From Promethearchaeota archaeon (GTDB lineage: Archaea; Asgardarchaeota; Lokiarchaeia; Sigyniarchaeales; SOKP01), in the NCBI GenBank assembly GCA_011364925.1, contig RDOA01000001.1, positions 127,128 to 191,127 on the forward strand: 64,000 nucleotides of DNA, read 5' to 3'. The position numbers and the translations under genes are program-made. This document shows, one piece after another, positions 18,804-27,920 of this stretch; positions within the stretch are counted from its first letter, which is position 1, and each line of letters starts with the position of its first letter. The notes under the pieces were generated by a model. That model did not search any database. It saw only the letters and a program-made list of their open reading frames with translations, and had not been told where the DNA came from.

Positions 18804-20264
18804 ATTGTTAAAATAGCTTTAGTAAATCCCGGACCCGGAGAAATTTTAGAGAAGGGCCGAATTGTAGCTAACGCAGATCATATATATCCTCCTTTAGGAA
18901 TTTGTTATTTAAGTTCCATTTTAAAAAAGGAGAATTATCATGTTGATATAGTAGATCAAGCTGGGAAAGGATTCAATTTAAACCAAATAGTTAATTGGAT
19001 TAAAAAGAAGGATCCAGATATCTTAGGATTCTCAACTTTAACTGCTTCAGGATCAGGAATTAGTGCAGCCTTAACCGCTATCGAGGTAAAGAAATGGAAT
19101 CCTAACATTAAAATTGTGTTTGGTAATCGTCACGTAAACCATAACGATCTTAGAGTGTTAAATAAATATCCCGAAGTTGATCTATGTGTAAGGGGTGAAG
19201 GAGAACATACTTTTATGGAGTTAGTGAAAGCTTTAGAAAAAAATTCACCATTAGAAAATATAAAAGGTTTAACCTACCGAGATAATGGGAGAATAAAGCG
19301 AAACGACGATCGCCCATTAATTAAGGATCTTGACAGCATACCGTTTCCAGACAGAAAAGCTTTAAATTTAGAATACACAGGGAGCTTTGGTGGTTTAGAG
19401 TTTGCTCCTAAGGGATTTACTTCAATGATTTCTTCTCGAGGGTGTCCTTACCACTGTACCTTTTGCTGGGGAATTCGAAGCGTTGGCTTCAGAACGCGAT
19501 CAGTAGAGAACATATTGGAGGAAATTTTATTATTAGAAAGCGAAGGATATCAATACGTAAATTTTGTTGACGATAACTTTACTGTTTCGAAAAAAAGAGT
19601 GATAAACCTCTGTAATTTAATGCGAAAAAATAAGGTAGACATTGATTGGATTTGCGAAGGAAGAGTTAATCAAGTATCTAACGAAATGCTCCATGAAATG
19701 CAGAGATCAAATTGTAGAATTATGTTTTATGGAATAGAAAGTGCGAATCAGAGAATTCTCGATTATTATAAAAAGAATATAACACCGTATCAATCAATTC
19801 TCGCGGTGAAAAAAACTAGGAGAGCAAAAATTCCATTTATATTAGGTTCTTTTATTGTTGGTGCTCCCGGTGAAACATTTTTAGAGATATATAATACTTT
19901 AAAGTTCGCTCAAAAACTTGAAATCGACTTTCCAGTTTTTAATCTTCTTGGAACAATGCCTGGAACCGATATTTGGGACGAGATGGTTGCAAAGAATATT
20001 CTTGATGTAGATAAATATTGGGAGGAAGGAGTTCATATCCCAGATATAGATCCTGATGGAGTTCCCACAGATAAAATCTCAAATTTAATTTTAGTAATGC
20101 TAAAACAGTTTTTTATGAACCCAAAGTACATACTAAAAGCGTTATATAGAAGCGTTACGAGTTATTACAAAATTATGACGGTATTTAATATCCTAATCCA
20201 GAACACGAAGAATTTTGAAGAGTTCCATGGGTTAAGATCGTTTTGGAACCCAGAAAATGTTTAA
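18804..20264 (+). CDS. B12-binding-type radical SAM protein (5' end without a standard start)
   Basis: The coding frame clearly extends upstream to 18801, giving KIVKIALVNPGPGEILEKG and a complete N-terminal cobalamin-binding-like domain. The only in-frame ATG/GTG/TTG is the GTG at 19116, which would cut that domain in half. I start it at ATT 18804, preceded by AGGTGA (18795-18800). A TTG at 18805 would restore a normal start if one A were missing from the A4 run at 18810-18813. With this start the product has 486 residues. The radical SAM cluster motif is C214-x3-C218-x2-C221 (SRGCPYHCTFCW). It is a close paralogue of the next gene, converging tail to tail. The substrate is unknown; B12 radical SAM enzymes often methylate unactivated carbon. 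Confidence 0.8.
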   Translation: MVKIALVNPGPGEILEKGRIVANADHIYPPLGICYLSSILKKENYHVDIVDQAGKGFNLNQIVNWIKKKDPDILGFSTLTASGSGISAALTAIEVKKWNPNIKIVFGNRHVNHNDLRVLNKYPEVDLCVRGEGEHTFMELVKALEKNSPLENIKGLTYRDNGRIKRNDDRPLIKDLDSIPFPDRKALNLEYTGSFGGLEFAPKGFTSMISSRGCPYHCTFCWGIRSVGFRTRSVENILEEILLLESEGYQYVNFVDDNFTVSKKRVINLCNLMRKNKVDIDWICEGRVNQVSNEMLHEMQRSNCRIMFYGIESANQRILDYYKKNITPYQSILAVKKTRRAKIPFILGSFIVGAPGETFLEIYNTLKFAQKLEIDFPVFNLLGTMPGTDIWDEMVAKNILDVDKYWEEGVHIPDIDPDGVPTDKISNLILVMLKQFFMNPKYILKALYRSVTSYYKIMTVFNILIQNTKNFEEFHGLRSFWNPENV

Positions 20265-20294
20265 AAGTATAGATTTTTAATCTAATTAAAATTA

Positions 20295-21779
20295 TTATCC
20301 CCAAAAGGGCTTCCAATTATCCCAGACGTTCCAATTTTCGATATTCTTTATATTTTGTAAAATTGCTCTAAGGCGATACCTACTTATTAGAGTTTTATAA
20401 ATTTGTCTTGTTATAAAACTTGGGCGCTGCATAAATTTTACATGCGTTTGTCTAATTCGTTCCATCAGTTCGCTTAATGGAATGGGAAGTACAGCCGTAC
20501 CAACCTCCCAGCATTCATCAGGATTAATCCTTTTTTCTTCTACCATCTTATCCCAAATCCAGTTTCCTGGGATTATCCCTAAAATATGAAATTGAGGAAA
20601 ATCTATCCCTAATTTCATAGAAAAGTTTAGAGTTTCAATAATCTCTTCGCGAGTTTCAATTGGTGCTCCTATAATAAAATTTGCGATAATCATATCGATC
20701 CCCACTTTCCTTGCATTTTTTACAGCATCCCAAATCTGATTTAAAGTAATTCTTTTATTGTACCAATCTAAAAGCCTTTGAGAAGCGCTTTCAACGCCGT
20801 AACTAATAATTTTACAGCCCATTTGTTTCATAGCATTCAAAAGTTCTACAGAGCTTTGAGTAACTCTCCCTTCAGCCATCCAATAAAAATCTAACTTTTC
20901 TTTTCTTATTAATTTAGACAACTCTAGAAGTCGCTTTTTGCTTATTGTGAAGTTATCATCAACCCAGAGTAAATTCTTAAAACCCTGTTCTTCAAGAAGA
21001 GATAATTCTTCTACTATATTTACAGGGGATCTCGGGCGCCATTTTCCCCAGAACATAGAACTAGAACAGAAAGAACACTGAAAAGCACAACCTCTTGATG
21101 ATGCTGCTGAAGTAAACTTGCCTACCGACACTTCTAGGCCCTCTACTACATTTTTATATTCAATATTTCCTAACAATTTCCTATTTGGGAATGGAAGCGC
21201 ATCAATATCTTTTATTAATGGTCTATCGTCATTTCTAACGATTCTATTATTGTCACGATAGGTCAGTCCTCTAATATCTCCAAAGCCCTTAACCTTTTCT
21301 ACCCTTTCGGCAACTTCTAAAAGGGTTTCTTCCCCCTCTCCTCTTACACAAGCGTCGATAAAGGGGTATTTGTTTAAAATTCTGGTATCGTTAAACGTTG
21401 CGTGATAGTTCCCAAATAGTATTTTTATATTTGGATTTATTTCTTCTTTTACTCTTCTACTAATCTCTGCAGCAGTAATACCTGTCCCGGCTGTAGTGAT
21501 TGTCGAAAACCCAAGAATGTCTGGATCTTCCCGCTTTATCCACTCAAGCGTTCTTTCAGTCGAGAATCCCGTTGCGAATTGATCAAGCAACGATACATCA
21601 AAATTATTTTCGCTAAGATAAGTTCCAAGATATAAAATTCCCATCGGTGGAAATCCATAAAATTCTATTTTCTCTTCATTATACTTCTCAGCTCCTTCAA
21701 CAGTACCGCAAAATGTTCCTTGTTCTGGTGGTTTTGGAAAAATTAATGATACCTTCAAAAAGATCAATCCTAATTTCAA
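20295..21779 (-). CDS. B12-binding-type radical SAM protein
   Basis: 494 residues from TTG 21779. An in-frame TTG 24 bases later (LKVSLIFPKPP) is an alternative and matches the usual N-terminus. A Rossmann-like cobalamin-binding domain (about 10-160; PDILGFSTITTAGTG, RGEGEETLLEVAE) precedes the radical SAM barrel with C231-x3-C235-x2-C238 (SRGCAFQCSFCSS). A conserved block (VDDNFTISKKRL, then GVESASQRLLDWYNKRIT) is shared with the genes at 18804 and 21915. It belongs to the BchE/HpnP-like broad class; substrate not predictable. It is divergently transcribed from the gene at 21915. Confidence 0.85.
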   Translation of the reverse strand: MKLGLIFLKVSLIFPKPPEQGTFCGTVEGAEKYNEEKIEFYGFPPMGILYLGTYLSENNFDVSLLDQFATGFSTERTLEWIKREDPDILGFSTITTAGTGITAAEISRRVKEEINPNIKILFGNYHATFNDTRILNKYPFIDACVRGEGEETLLEVAERVEKVKGFGDIRGLTYRDNNRIVRNDDRPLIKDIDALPFPNRKLLGNIEYKNVVEGLEVSVGKFTSAASSRGCAFQCSFCSSSMFWGKWRPRSPVNIVEELSLLEEQGFKNLLWVDDNFTISKKRLLELSKLIRKEKLDFYWMAEGRVTQSSVELLNAMKQMGCKIISYGVESASQRLLDWYNKRITLNQIWDAVKNARKVGIDMIIANFIIGAPIETREEIIETLNFSMKLGIDFPQFHILGIIPGNWIWDKMVEEKRINPDECWEVGTAVLPIPLSELMERIRQTHVKFMQRPSFITRQIYKTLISRYRLRAILQNIKNIENWNVWDNWKPFWG

Positions 21780-21914
21780 TTGATAAAAATATCTATTAAA
21801 GATGGTAATATATCTTTTAAATTAAAATCATAGTATTTCAGCACTTTTAAATGTTGACAAGGCTGAAAAATAAATCTTTTAACTAAATTAACTTTTGATA
21901 TATTTACTAATAAC

Positions 21915-23399
21915 ATGAAATTAATAAATAAAAAAATCAAAAAAGTAGTCTTAGTAAATCCAAATTTTATTACTAAGAGTATCACTGATAAATTTACAAT
22001 TCCTGCATTAGGGTTAGAATCCATCGCTGCGAACATTTTAGACCTCGTGGAAGTGAAGATCGTTAATGCGAAAGTTAGAAATTTAACAGCTGTGGAAATA
22101 ATGGATGAGATTAATGAATTTCAACCAGATATTGTAGGAATTTCGTGTTGTTTCACAATAGGTATAAATTTCTCTTTGGGAATTGCAAAGGAATCAAAAC
22201 GGCTAGGTTTTGCAACTGTATTAGGAGGATGGCATCCGAATTTTGAATATTCTAAAGTCCTTAAGCATCCGTTTGTAGATTTAATTGTCCGTGGAGAAGG
22301 AGAAATAACTTTCCGAGAAATAATAAAAAATAAAGATTTAGAAGATATTAAAGGTATCTCATATAAAGACAACGGGAGCATAATTAACAACGAAGATCGT
22401 CCTTTAATCAAAGATTTAGATAAACTACCGATTCCCACTAGAAAATTAAGAAATAAAGATTCGTATCACCAGATTTTTCAAATGCCTATAGATGCAATAG
22501 AAACCTCAAGGGGTTGTCCGTTTAAATGTACCTTCTGTAATATACATCAATTTTATCGAGGAACTTATAGGACAAAAAGCATTGAACGGGTGATTCAAGA
22601 GTTAAAAATAATAGTAAGTCAAAATAAAAGTCAAAATGTCCTAATAGTTGACGATAATTTTACAGCAAATATAAAGCGAGTAGATAAGATATGCGATAGG
22701 TTAATTGAAGAGGGCATAAAATTAGATCTTACTTGCCAGAGCAGAATCGATGTTATCAAAAATAACCCAGATGTAATAAAAAAGATGGCAAAAGCAGGGT
22801 TTTGGCTATTCTTTCTTGGAATCGAAACTTTTAGTCAAAAATCGTTAGATAACATTGATAAAAAAGTAACTTTCAGAGATATTGCAAAGGCAATAAAAAT
22901 TCTTCATGAGAATAATATATTGATAATTGGAAGCATGTTAATTGGTTCAAAGTACGACGAGGAGGAGCAAGACACGGATTTAATGATAAAAATAGTAAGA
23001 AAATTAGGAATAGACTTCCCACTTTATTCTATAATGACACCATTGCCTGGAACAAAATTTAGAAACGAAGTAATCGAGAAAAACTACCTAGTTTCTCATA
23101 ATTGGAGTGATTATAATTTTACTACTGCCGTGAATCGGCTTGATAAATTATCAAAGGCAAAATTGGAACAACTTTTATCCAAAGCATATTACTATGGATA
23201 TTTTAAAAGAGGGTGGAAGAATACTATTTTTAAACTCCTTAAGAGGAAAGGAATTCATTTTCTTTTGTATTCTAAAAAAAATTTTCGAATTATAAAGGAC
23301 TTGTTTGGCTTTTTACTAGATATAAGAGGAATGAAATTCATGATGGACTCAACCGTTAAATCGAAAAGTTCCTCTACTATTAAAACATTTCAAAAGTAG
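21915..23399 (+). CDS. B12-binding-type radical SAM protein
   Basis: 494 residues, ATG start. Cobalamin-binding-type domain at 10-165 (LGGWHPNFEYSKVLKHPFV, RGEGEITFREI), then the radical SAM core with C201-x3-C205-x2-C208 (SRGCPFKCTFCNI), IVDDNFTANIKR and GIETFSQKSLDNIDKKVT. The C-terminal 100 residues are basic and aromatic-rich (YYYGYFKRGWKNTIFKLLKR), as in membrane- or lipid-associated members of this class. It is the third member of a paralogous trio within 5 kb. The end converges with the deacetylase gene, separated by nine bases. Probable role: modification of a lipid or surface compound, by inference. Confidence 0.85.
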   Translation: MKLINKKIKKVVLVNPNFITKSITDKFTIPALGLESIAANILDLVEVKIVNAKVRNLTAVEIMDEINEFQPDIVGISCCFTIGINFSLGIAKESKRLGFATVLGGWHPNFEYSKVLKHPFVDLIVRGEGEITFREIIKNKDLEDIKGISYKDNGSIINNEDRPLIKDLDKLPIPTRKLRNKDSYHQIFQMPIDAIETSRGCPFKCTFCNIHQFYRGTYRTKSIERVIQELKIIVSQNKSQNVLIVDDNFTANIKRVDKICDRLIEEGIKLDLTCQSRIDVIKNNPDVIKKMAKAGFWLFFLGIETFSQKSLDNIDKKVTFRDIAKAIKILHENNILIIGSMLIGSKYDEEEQDTDLMIKIVRKLGIDFPLYSIMTPLPGTKFRNEVIEKNYLVSHNWSDYNFTTAVNRLDKLSKAKLEQLLSKAYYYGYFKRGWKNTIFKLLKRKGIHFLLYSKKNFRIIKDLFGFLLDIRGMKFMMDSTVKSKSSSTIKTFQK

Positions 23400-23408
23400 T
23401 TTAGATGG

Positions 23409-24173
23409 TTAAATCCATCTTTCAACTAATTCTTTTAATGTAAAGAAAACGAGATTTCTTGAAAGAGATCTTGCTATAAAAGTCCTTAATCTGTTTAAAA
23501 ATGTATCTCCTGTATTGAACCATCGATCAGGTCTAAAAAGAAGATTTTTATATTTGCTGAAGGGGTTTTTTTGCTCAGAAATAAGAGATTTCATGTCAAT
23601 TGCCTCCCAAGGGTGAAAATATAATATGCTCAATTCCTTTTTATAGATTCGGTTAAAAAGCATACGGAGATTTAAAGGTAGTCTAAAAAATGCATTGAAA
23701 TTTGATGGCGGGACTTTCAGTATTTTAGAGTTATCATATTGATAATTTTTCGATTTTTTAGAAGGAGTTCCTGATGAATCGTATCTAAATCCTAATTCAT
23801 CTAAAATCTCATATAGGAATAAAGGAGGTTTTAAATAAGGCGCTCTAAAGCCAACTATCTCCGACTTTTGACAAAGTTCTTCCAAAAGTCTTTTGTTCTG
23901 CTGGATTGATTTGAAACATGTATCGTAATCTAAGCGATTCAACCGCTCATGGCTTAAGCTGTGACAAGCTATTTCATGGTTCTGTTGTTCAATTAAAATT
24001 ATATACTCAGGCAATTGTTCTACTATAGCTCCAGTACAGAAAAAAGTCCCCTTGATTTTGAATTCATCTAGTATATCTAATATTTTCTTTAATCCTATTT
24101 TTACTCCCAAATAGGAGTTGAATACACCTGGTATATCTCTTTCGATATCAAATGTCAGTACTATTTTCATCAA
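23409..24173 (-). CDS. Polysaccharide deacetylase family protein
   Basis: 254 residues. NodB-type motifs are present in order: TFDIERD (motif 1, catalytic and metal Asp), HSLSHERL (motif 2, metal His residues), RAPYLKPP (motif 3) and LYFHPWE (late His motif). The length fits the DUF3473/PuuE-like group often found in exopolysaccharide clusters. It hydrolyses N-acetyl groups of glycans with a divalent metal; no signal peptide is seen, so it probably acts on cytoplasmic lipid-linked intermediates. Radical SAM genes and glycosyltransferases nearby support a surface-glycan setting. Confidence 0.85.
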   Translation of the reverse strand: MMKIVLTFDIERDIPGVFNSYLGVKIGLKKILDILDEFKIKGTFFCTGAIVEQLPEYIILIEQQNHEIACHSLSHERLNRLDYDTCFKSIQQNKRLLEELCQKSEIVGFRAPYLKPPLFLYEILDELGFRYDSSGTPSKKSKNYQYDNSKILKVPPSNFNAFFRLPLNLRMLFNRIYKKELSILYFHPWEAIDMKSLISEQKNPFSKYKNLLFRPDRWFNTGDTFLNRLRTFIARSLSRNLVFFTLKELVERWI

Positions 24174-24334
24174 ACAAACTTAAATCTTTGGACACGATTA
24201 TAGATTCTAGGGTACTAAACTTGATAAATCTATTTAAATACGGTCAAAAAATGAAAATTTTTATATAGTAATATTTGGTTATAAAGAATATTGACAAATT
24301 TAGATATAAAGAATATAAATTAAAGGGTGTTTAA

Positions 24335-24817
24335 ATGCCATTATTAGACGGTTGGGAAGTTTCCTCCGATAGAATTGAAAAGTATGAAAAAATGTTAAGC
24401 TCAGATCCGGTCGGGGATCCTATTTTTACATCAAAATGCCGACTCGGTAAAGACCATGGTTTAATAGTCGGAAGTACCAATGGTTTTGCATGGAGAATAC
24501 AAGCGGGAATGTCTACTTCTATGTATTCAATGGGAAAAAGTAAGTGGGTACGATGGTACGATTTAGATCGAGTTGACCAAAAAAAAGAAGGTGTCCTTAT
24601 ATTATATCTTAAAGTAAGAGAAAAAGACGGAAGTTTAAAAATAGACGGAAAAGGTAATCCAAAATTAAAAAAATGGATGCTAGTTTTAGAAAGAAATAAG
24701 GATGAGGATAAAGGTCATTTTGCTCAAAGAAGAGCTGCATTCCACAGTGTCATGTCAGATGTTTTCAACCAGAATAAGGGAGATTCAACTCCTGCAACAA
24801 GTGATTCAAGAATTTAA
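24335..24817 (+). CDS. Uncharacterised 160-residue protein, possible PH-like fold
   Basis: Starts with ATG at 24335 after two TATA-like elements (TATTTAAATA at 24231 and TTATATAGTA at 24261). The sequence alternates short hydrophobic strands (GLIVGSTNGFAWRI, KWVRWYDLDRVDQ, GVLILYLKVRE, KKWMLVLERN) and ends with an amphipathic helix (FAQRRAAFHSVMSDVFNQ). Seven or so strands followed by one C-terminal helix is the order of a pleckstrin-homology-like domain. This is structural inference from pattern, not family recognition. The tail (NKGDSTPATSDSRI) is disordered. It is followed by a poly-T terminator. Confidence 0.6.
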   Translation: MPLLDGWEVSSDRIEKYEKMLSSDPVGDPIFTSKCRLGKDHGLIVGSTNGFAWRIQAGMSTSMYSMGKSKWVRWYDLDRVDQKKEGVLILYLKVREKDGSLKIDGKGNPKLKKWMLVLERNKDEDKGHFAQRRAAFHSVMSDVFNQNKGDSTPATSDSRI

Positions 24818-24841
24818 GTAAATCTTCCTATATTTTAATAA

Positions 24842-24857
24842 TTTATTTTTTTTTTCT
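24842..24857 (+). terminator. Poly-T terminator
   Basis: A run TTTATTTTTTTTTTCT immediately after the 160-residue gene, typical of archaeal T-tract termination. Confidence 0.5.
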
Positions 24858-24924
24858 AATATTATTAGTTAACAAACCTCTTATAGGATAATAAAAAGAA
24901 ATAGTAATAAAAAATAAAAATAGC

Positions 24925-25422
24925 TTAATTCAATTTTGAGCCACATTCACCACAAAAATTACCTGCTTCAGTTAAGGGAGCTCCACAATTTGGGCAAAAT
25001 TTATTTTCCTCACTTGGTATAGCTTCTACTTCTGGAAGTCCTGCTTCTACTTCTGGTTGAGAAGGTTGTGGCTTTACGACTCCTTGGTCAGCTATTTCAT
25101 TATAGATTGTACTCCAAATTTTTTTAGTTGTGAGCGCTCCATGAGTTGGACATGATGTTTTAATTAAAGTCCAAGGTGTTGATACTCTCATATAACTTTG
25201 TGGAGCTTCTTGACCACATTTATAACACCTAAAAACTCCGTCCTTGATGAAATCAATATACTGATCTTTATCCCTTGTATTAACTTTGAAGGCTCTTGCA
25301 CCGTGAACGGGGCATCTTTGTTTCACGACCATTTTACTTCCCGCAACTTTCACAAGATAAATGCTACCTACTGCTCCACATCTTGGACAACTAAACGCTT
25401 TTTTATAGTCGTATTCCACCAT
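24925..25422 (-). CDS. Triple zinc-ribbon protein
   Basis: 165 residues with three metal-binding units. The first combines CPRCG (residue 12 on) with the CPVHG pair. The second combines CYKCG with CPTHG. The third is a classical zinc ribbon at the C-terminus (CPNCGAPLTEAGNFCGECG). The unusual CPxHG half-site repeated twice gives two homologous ribbons of about 55 residues with a C-C-C-H ligand set. A Pro/Glu linker separates the C-terminal ribbon. It is probably an adaptor or nucleic-acid/protein-binding factor; no family name can be given. It is a single minus-strand gene. Confidence 0.7.
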   Translation of the reverse strand: MVEYDYKKAFSCPRCGAVGSIYLVKVAGSKMVVKQRCPVHGARAFKVNTRDKDQYIDFIKDGVFRCYKCGQEAPQSYMRVSTPWTLIKTSCPTHGALTTKKIWSTIYNEIADQGVVKPQPSQPEVEAGLPEVEAIPSEENKFCPNCGAPLTEAGNFCGECGSKLN

Positions 25423-25514
25423 AATTTTTTCATCTTAAAATATAATCGTTACAAAAAAAGAGATAGACCAAATATAAAATCTTTTTGATATTGAAAAAAT
25501 AAAATCGGTGAATT

Positions 25515-26972
25515 CTAATTTTCTTTTACTGATACAAGTTCATGTGTGAATGGATCGTATCCCGCAGAATTTCTTCTACTCATTAGTTTATCGATTAAAT
25601 CTCTAAAAATTTTGAAGTAAAAATTCTCAACACCAAAACCAAAAAACTCGTGATTCCACCTGAATTCTGCTAAAATCCTAATCAATTTGAGAATTGGTAT
25701 ATTCTTTAGTTCGAATACTTTCCTTCCGATTATTGCGCTCGTAAGTGAAATCGTTTCTAGTTGAGTTTTGTTCTTTAAGTAGTTTGAAGCGCGATCTCTT
25801 CTGATCTTTGACCAATCAAAAAGATTGGAGGGTGGTTTAAACCCTTTCTGCTGAGCTAAGTTGTAAATTCCAGTTCCAGGATAAGGAAAAAGTATTTTTA
25901 TCGAGAATTCGCTTTCTGGATTAATTTTTTTAATTTTTTTTATTAAATGTATGGTTTTTTCTCTATCCGCTTTATTTTCACCTGGTATCCCGATCATCCA
26001 GCTATAATCAGCGCTTAGATCTGCATTTTTTGTAATCTTAGCGCTCTCTATTATATCGTTTGTAGTGATATTCTTGTTCAATAGATTTAATACTCGTTGG
26101 GAACCCGATTCCGCTCCAAAATACATTTGGGTGCAACCATGCTTTTTAGCATCTTGGGCTAGAGCAAAATTTAGACGATTGACTCGTAATTCTGCCTTCC
26201 ATTTGATGTCTCGTTCTTTAAAATAAGTAAAAAGGTCTTCAATCCGTTTTGAATTAGCAAAGAAGTAATCGTCATAGAATGTAATCTTTTTAACGCCAAA
26301 ATCCAAGCATCTATCCAATTCTTGAATGCACCTTTCTGCTGTCCACCCTCTCCAAACATTGTTGAATAAGGTATTGTAGCAAAACGCGCATCTAAAAGGG
26401 CACCCTCTGCTTGTAATGGCATTAAAACTTCCATTTAATATATATCGGTGAGGTTTTATTAGGGTCCAAGGTATGCTCAACTCATTTATTTCAAGATTTG
26501 TAAGTATCGCTGAATCAGGATTATGGATTATTTTTTTTTCTTTTTTATAAGAAAGACCGTTAATGTGATTCAAATTTCTTCCGCTTACAAGTTCGTGATA
26601 AGTTTTTTCACCTTCACCGCGAATTACATAATCAATTAAGTTATTTTGAAGAGTTTGTGTTGGAAGAATGGTTGCGTGAACACCACCCCAAACAATTTTA
26701 ATGTTTTTAAATTCTTTCTTGATAAGCTCACAGATCTTAATTGCATATTGAATTTGCGGTCCTGTCATCACTGATACACCGATAAATTCAGGTTCTTTAT
26801 CGGAAATGGCGTTTAATACTTGAGATTCGTCATCAAACCGTAAATCAAAAAGTTCCACATCTACATTTCTTTTCAACAGATAATCTGCTATAAATAGAAT
26901 AGAATAAGGAGGTGTGGGAATTTGTACCTTCGCGAATTCAAGTTGAGGATATATTAAAATCGATTTCGTCAT
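25515..26972 (-). CDS. B12-binding-type radical SAM protein
   Basis: 485 residues. The N-terminal domain (about 1-150) shows VVGVSVMTGPQ-type and WGGVHATILPTQTL motifs of B12-binding radical SAM proteins and the shared RGEGEKTYHEL. The cluster motif is C191-x3-C195-x2-C198 (SRGCPFRCAFCYN), then FYDDYFFANSKRIEDLF, GAESGSQRVLNLLNKNIT and MIGIPGENKADREKT. It is more distant from the trio at 18.8-23.4 kb. It precedes a glycosyltransferase on the same strand, about 75 bases downstream of that gene, so the two may be co-transcribed. Confidence 0.85.
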   Translation of the reverse strand: MTKSILIYPQLEFAKVQIPTPPYSILFIADYLLKRNVDVELFDLRFDDESQVLNAISDKEPEFIGVSVMTGPQIQYAIKICELIKKEFKNIKIVWGGVHATILPTQTLQNNLIDYVIRGEGEKTYHELVSGRNLNHINGLSYKKEKKIIHNPDSAILTNLEINELSIPWTLIKPHRYILNGSFNAITSRGCPFRCAFCYNTLFNNVWRGWTAERCIQELDRCLDFGVKKITFYDDYFFANSKRIEDLFTYFKERDIKWKAELRVNRLNFALAQDAKKHGCTQMYFGAESGSQRVLNLLNKNITTNDIIESAKITKNADLSADYSWMIGIPGENKADREKTIHLIKKIKKINPESEFSIKILFPYPGTGIYNLAQQKGFKPPSNLFDWSKIRRDRASNYLKNKTQLETISLTSAIIGRKVFELKNIPILKLIRILAEFRWNHEFFGFGVENFYFKIFRDLIDKLMSRRNSAGYDPFTHELVSVKEN

Positions 26973-27048
26973 AACTCCTTCAAAACTTATTTTTTAACTG
27001 GAAATTGTTAAGAAATTCCATATACTTAACAAAATATAAATCTCTTTA

Positions 27049-27816
27049 CTATATTGCGCCTGCTAATTCCTCATTTTTTGCGAGATCGTAATATATATCT
27101 TTTTTTAAGAAATATTGGTTAATCCGCTTATAACTGCGCTTCATAGTTAAGTTTCTTGCACTTGTTAACACAGAAATGAAATTCAGCGTTCTGACTTTTC
27201 CTTTGTTCAGCTTTTTCGTTAGATAAATTAATGAATCTGAAAACACCTTATCGATTCCCAGTGAGTTTGGAGGCGTTTTAAATCCTCCGGTTTTTAAAAA
27301 TACATCTCTTCTAACAATCATATTACACCCAGCAAGCTCAGGATATCCCAATAATGACTTTAATAAATAGAATATATGCATATTGAAGTTAAGTAAGGTA
27401 AATTGGGTGATCGTTAATTTTTTTGAAGCAACTCTGAACGAAAGAACCTTTCCATTATAATAATTAACTCTCGCACTGCACGCGTATAACTTTTTACGAA
27501 CTTTGAAAATCTCGTAAATTCTTTGAAAGAAGTCTGGACAAAGCAGCGTATCAGCGTCTAAAAAAATGATTAAATCTCCGGAAGTTTTAGAGCAACCATA
27601 ATTTAATTGATTTGCTTTACCTTTTTTAGGGGAAATGAGCACTTTTGCATATTCTTTAGCAATATTAATCGTGTTATCAGTGCTATGTCCATCAACTACA
27701 ACAACTTCATAGGTAAGGTTACATTGTTGTTGTTTCACTGATAATAATGTGTTTCTTATATATTTTTCCTCGTTATAAGTAGGGATAATAACTGAGATCT
27801 CTGGAATGTTACTCAT
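27049..27816 (-). CDS. Family 2 glycosyltransferase
   Basis: 255 residues. GT-A fold with SVIIPTYNEEKYIRNTL at the N-terminus, VVVVDGHSTDNTINIA for nucleotide binding, and the DxD motif in IIFLDADTLLCPDFF. It transfers a sugar from a nucleotide or lipid-phosphate donor. One weak hydrophobic stretch (TLLNFNMHIFYLLKSLLG) may associate with membrane. It lies upstream of the radical SAM gene at 25515 on the same strand and is divergent from the acyltransferase. The acceptor is unknown. Confidence 0.88.
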   Translation of the reverse strand: MSNIPEISVIIPTYNEEKYIRNTLLSVKQQQCNLTYEVVVVDGHSTDNTINIAKEYAKVLISPKKGKANQLNYGCSKTSGDLIIFLDADTLLCPDFFQRIYEIFKVRKKLYACSARVNYYNGKVLSFRVASKKLTITQFTLLNFNMHIFYLLKSLLGYPELAGCNMIVRRDVFLKTGGFKTPPNSLGIDKVFSDSLIYLTKKLNKGKVRTLNFISVLTSARNLTMKRSYKRINQYFLKKDIYYDLAKNEELAGAI

Positions 27817-27920
27817 TGCTTTCTCTGGTTTAATGAAAATTAATATATTTTTAGAAGATGAAGTGTTATTATTATAAATAATAGAATGATTAAATAATTA
27901 TTTGAAACAAGCTAAAGACA

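Noticed and set aside
21776..22036. 86-codon minus-strand frame between two radical SAM genes
   Set aside because: Overlaps the 5' end of the well-supported gene at 21915 and has hydrophobic A+T-driven composition only.
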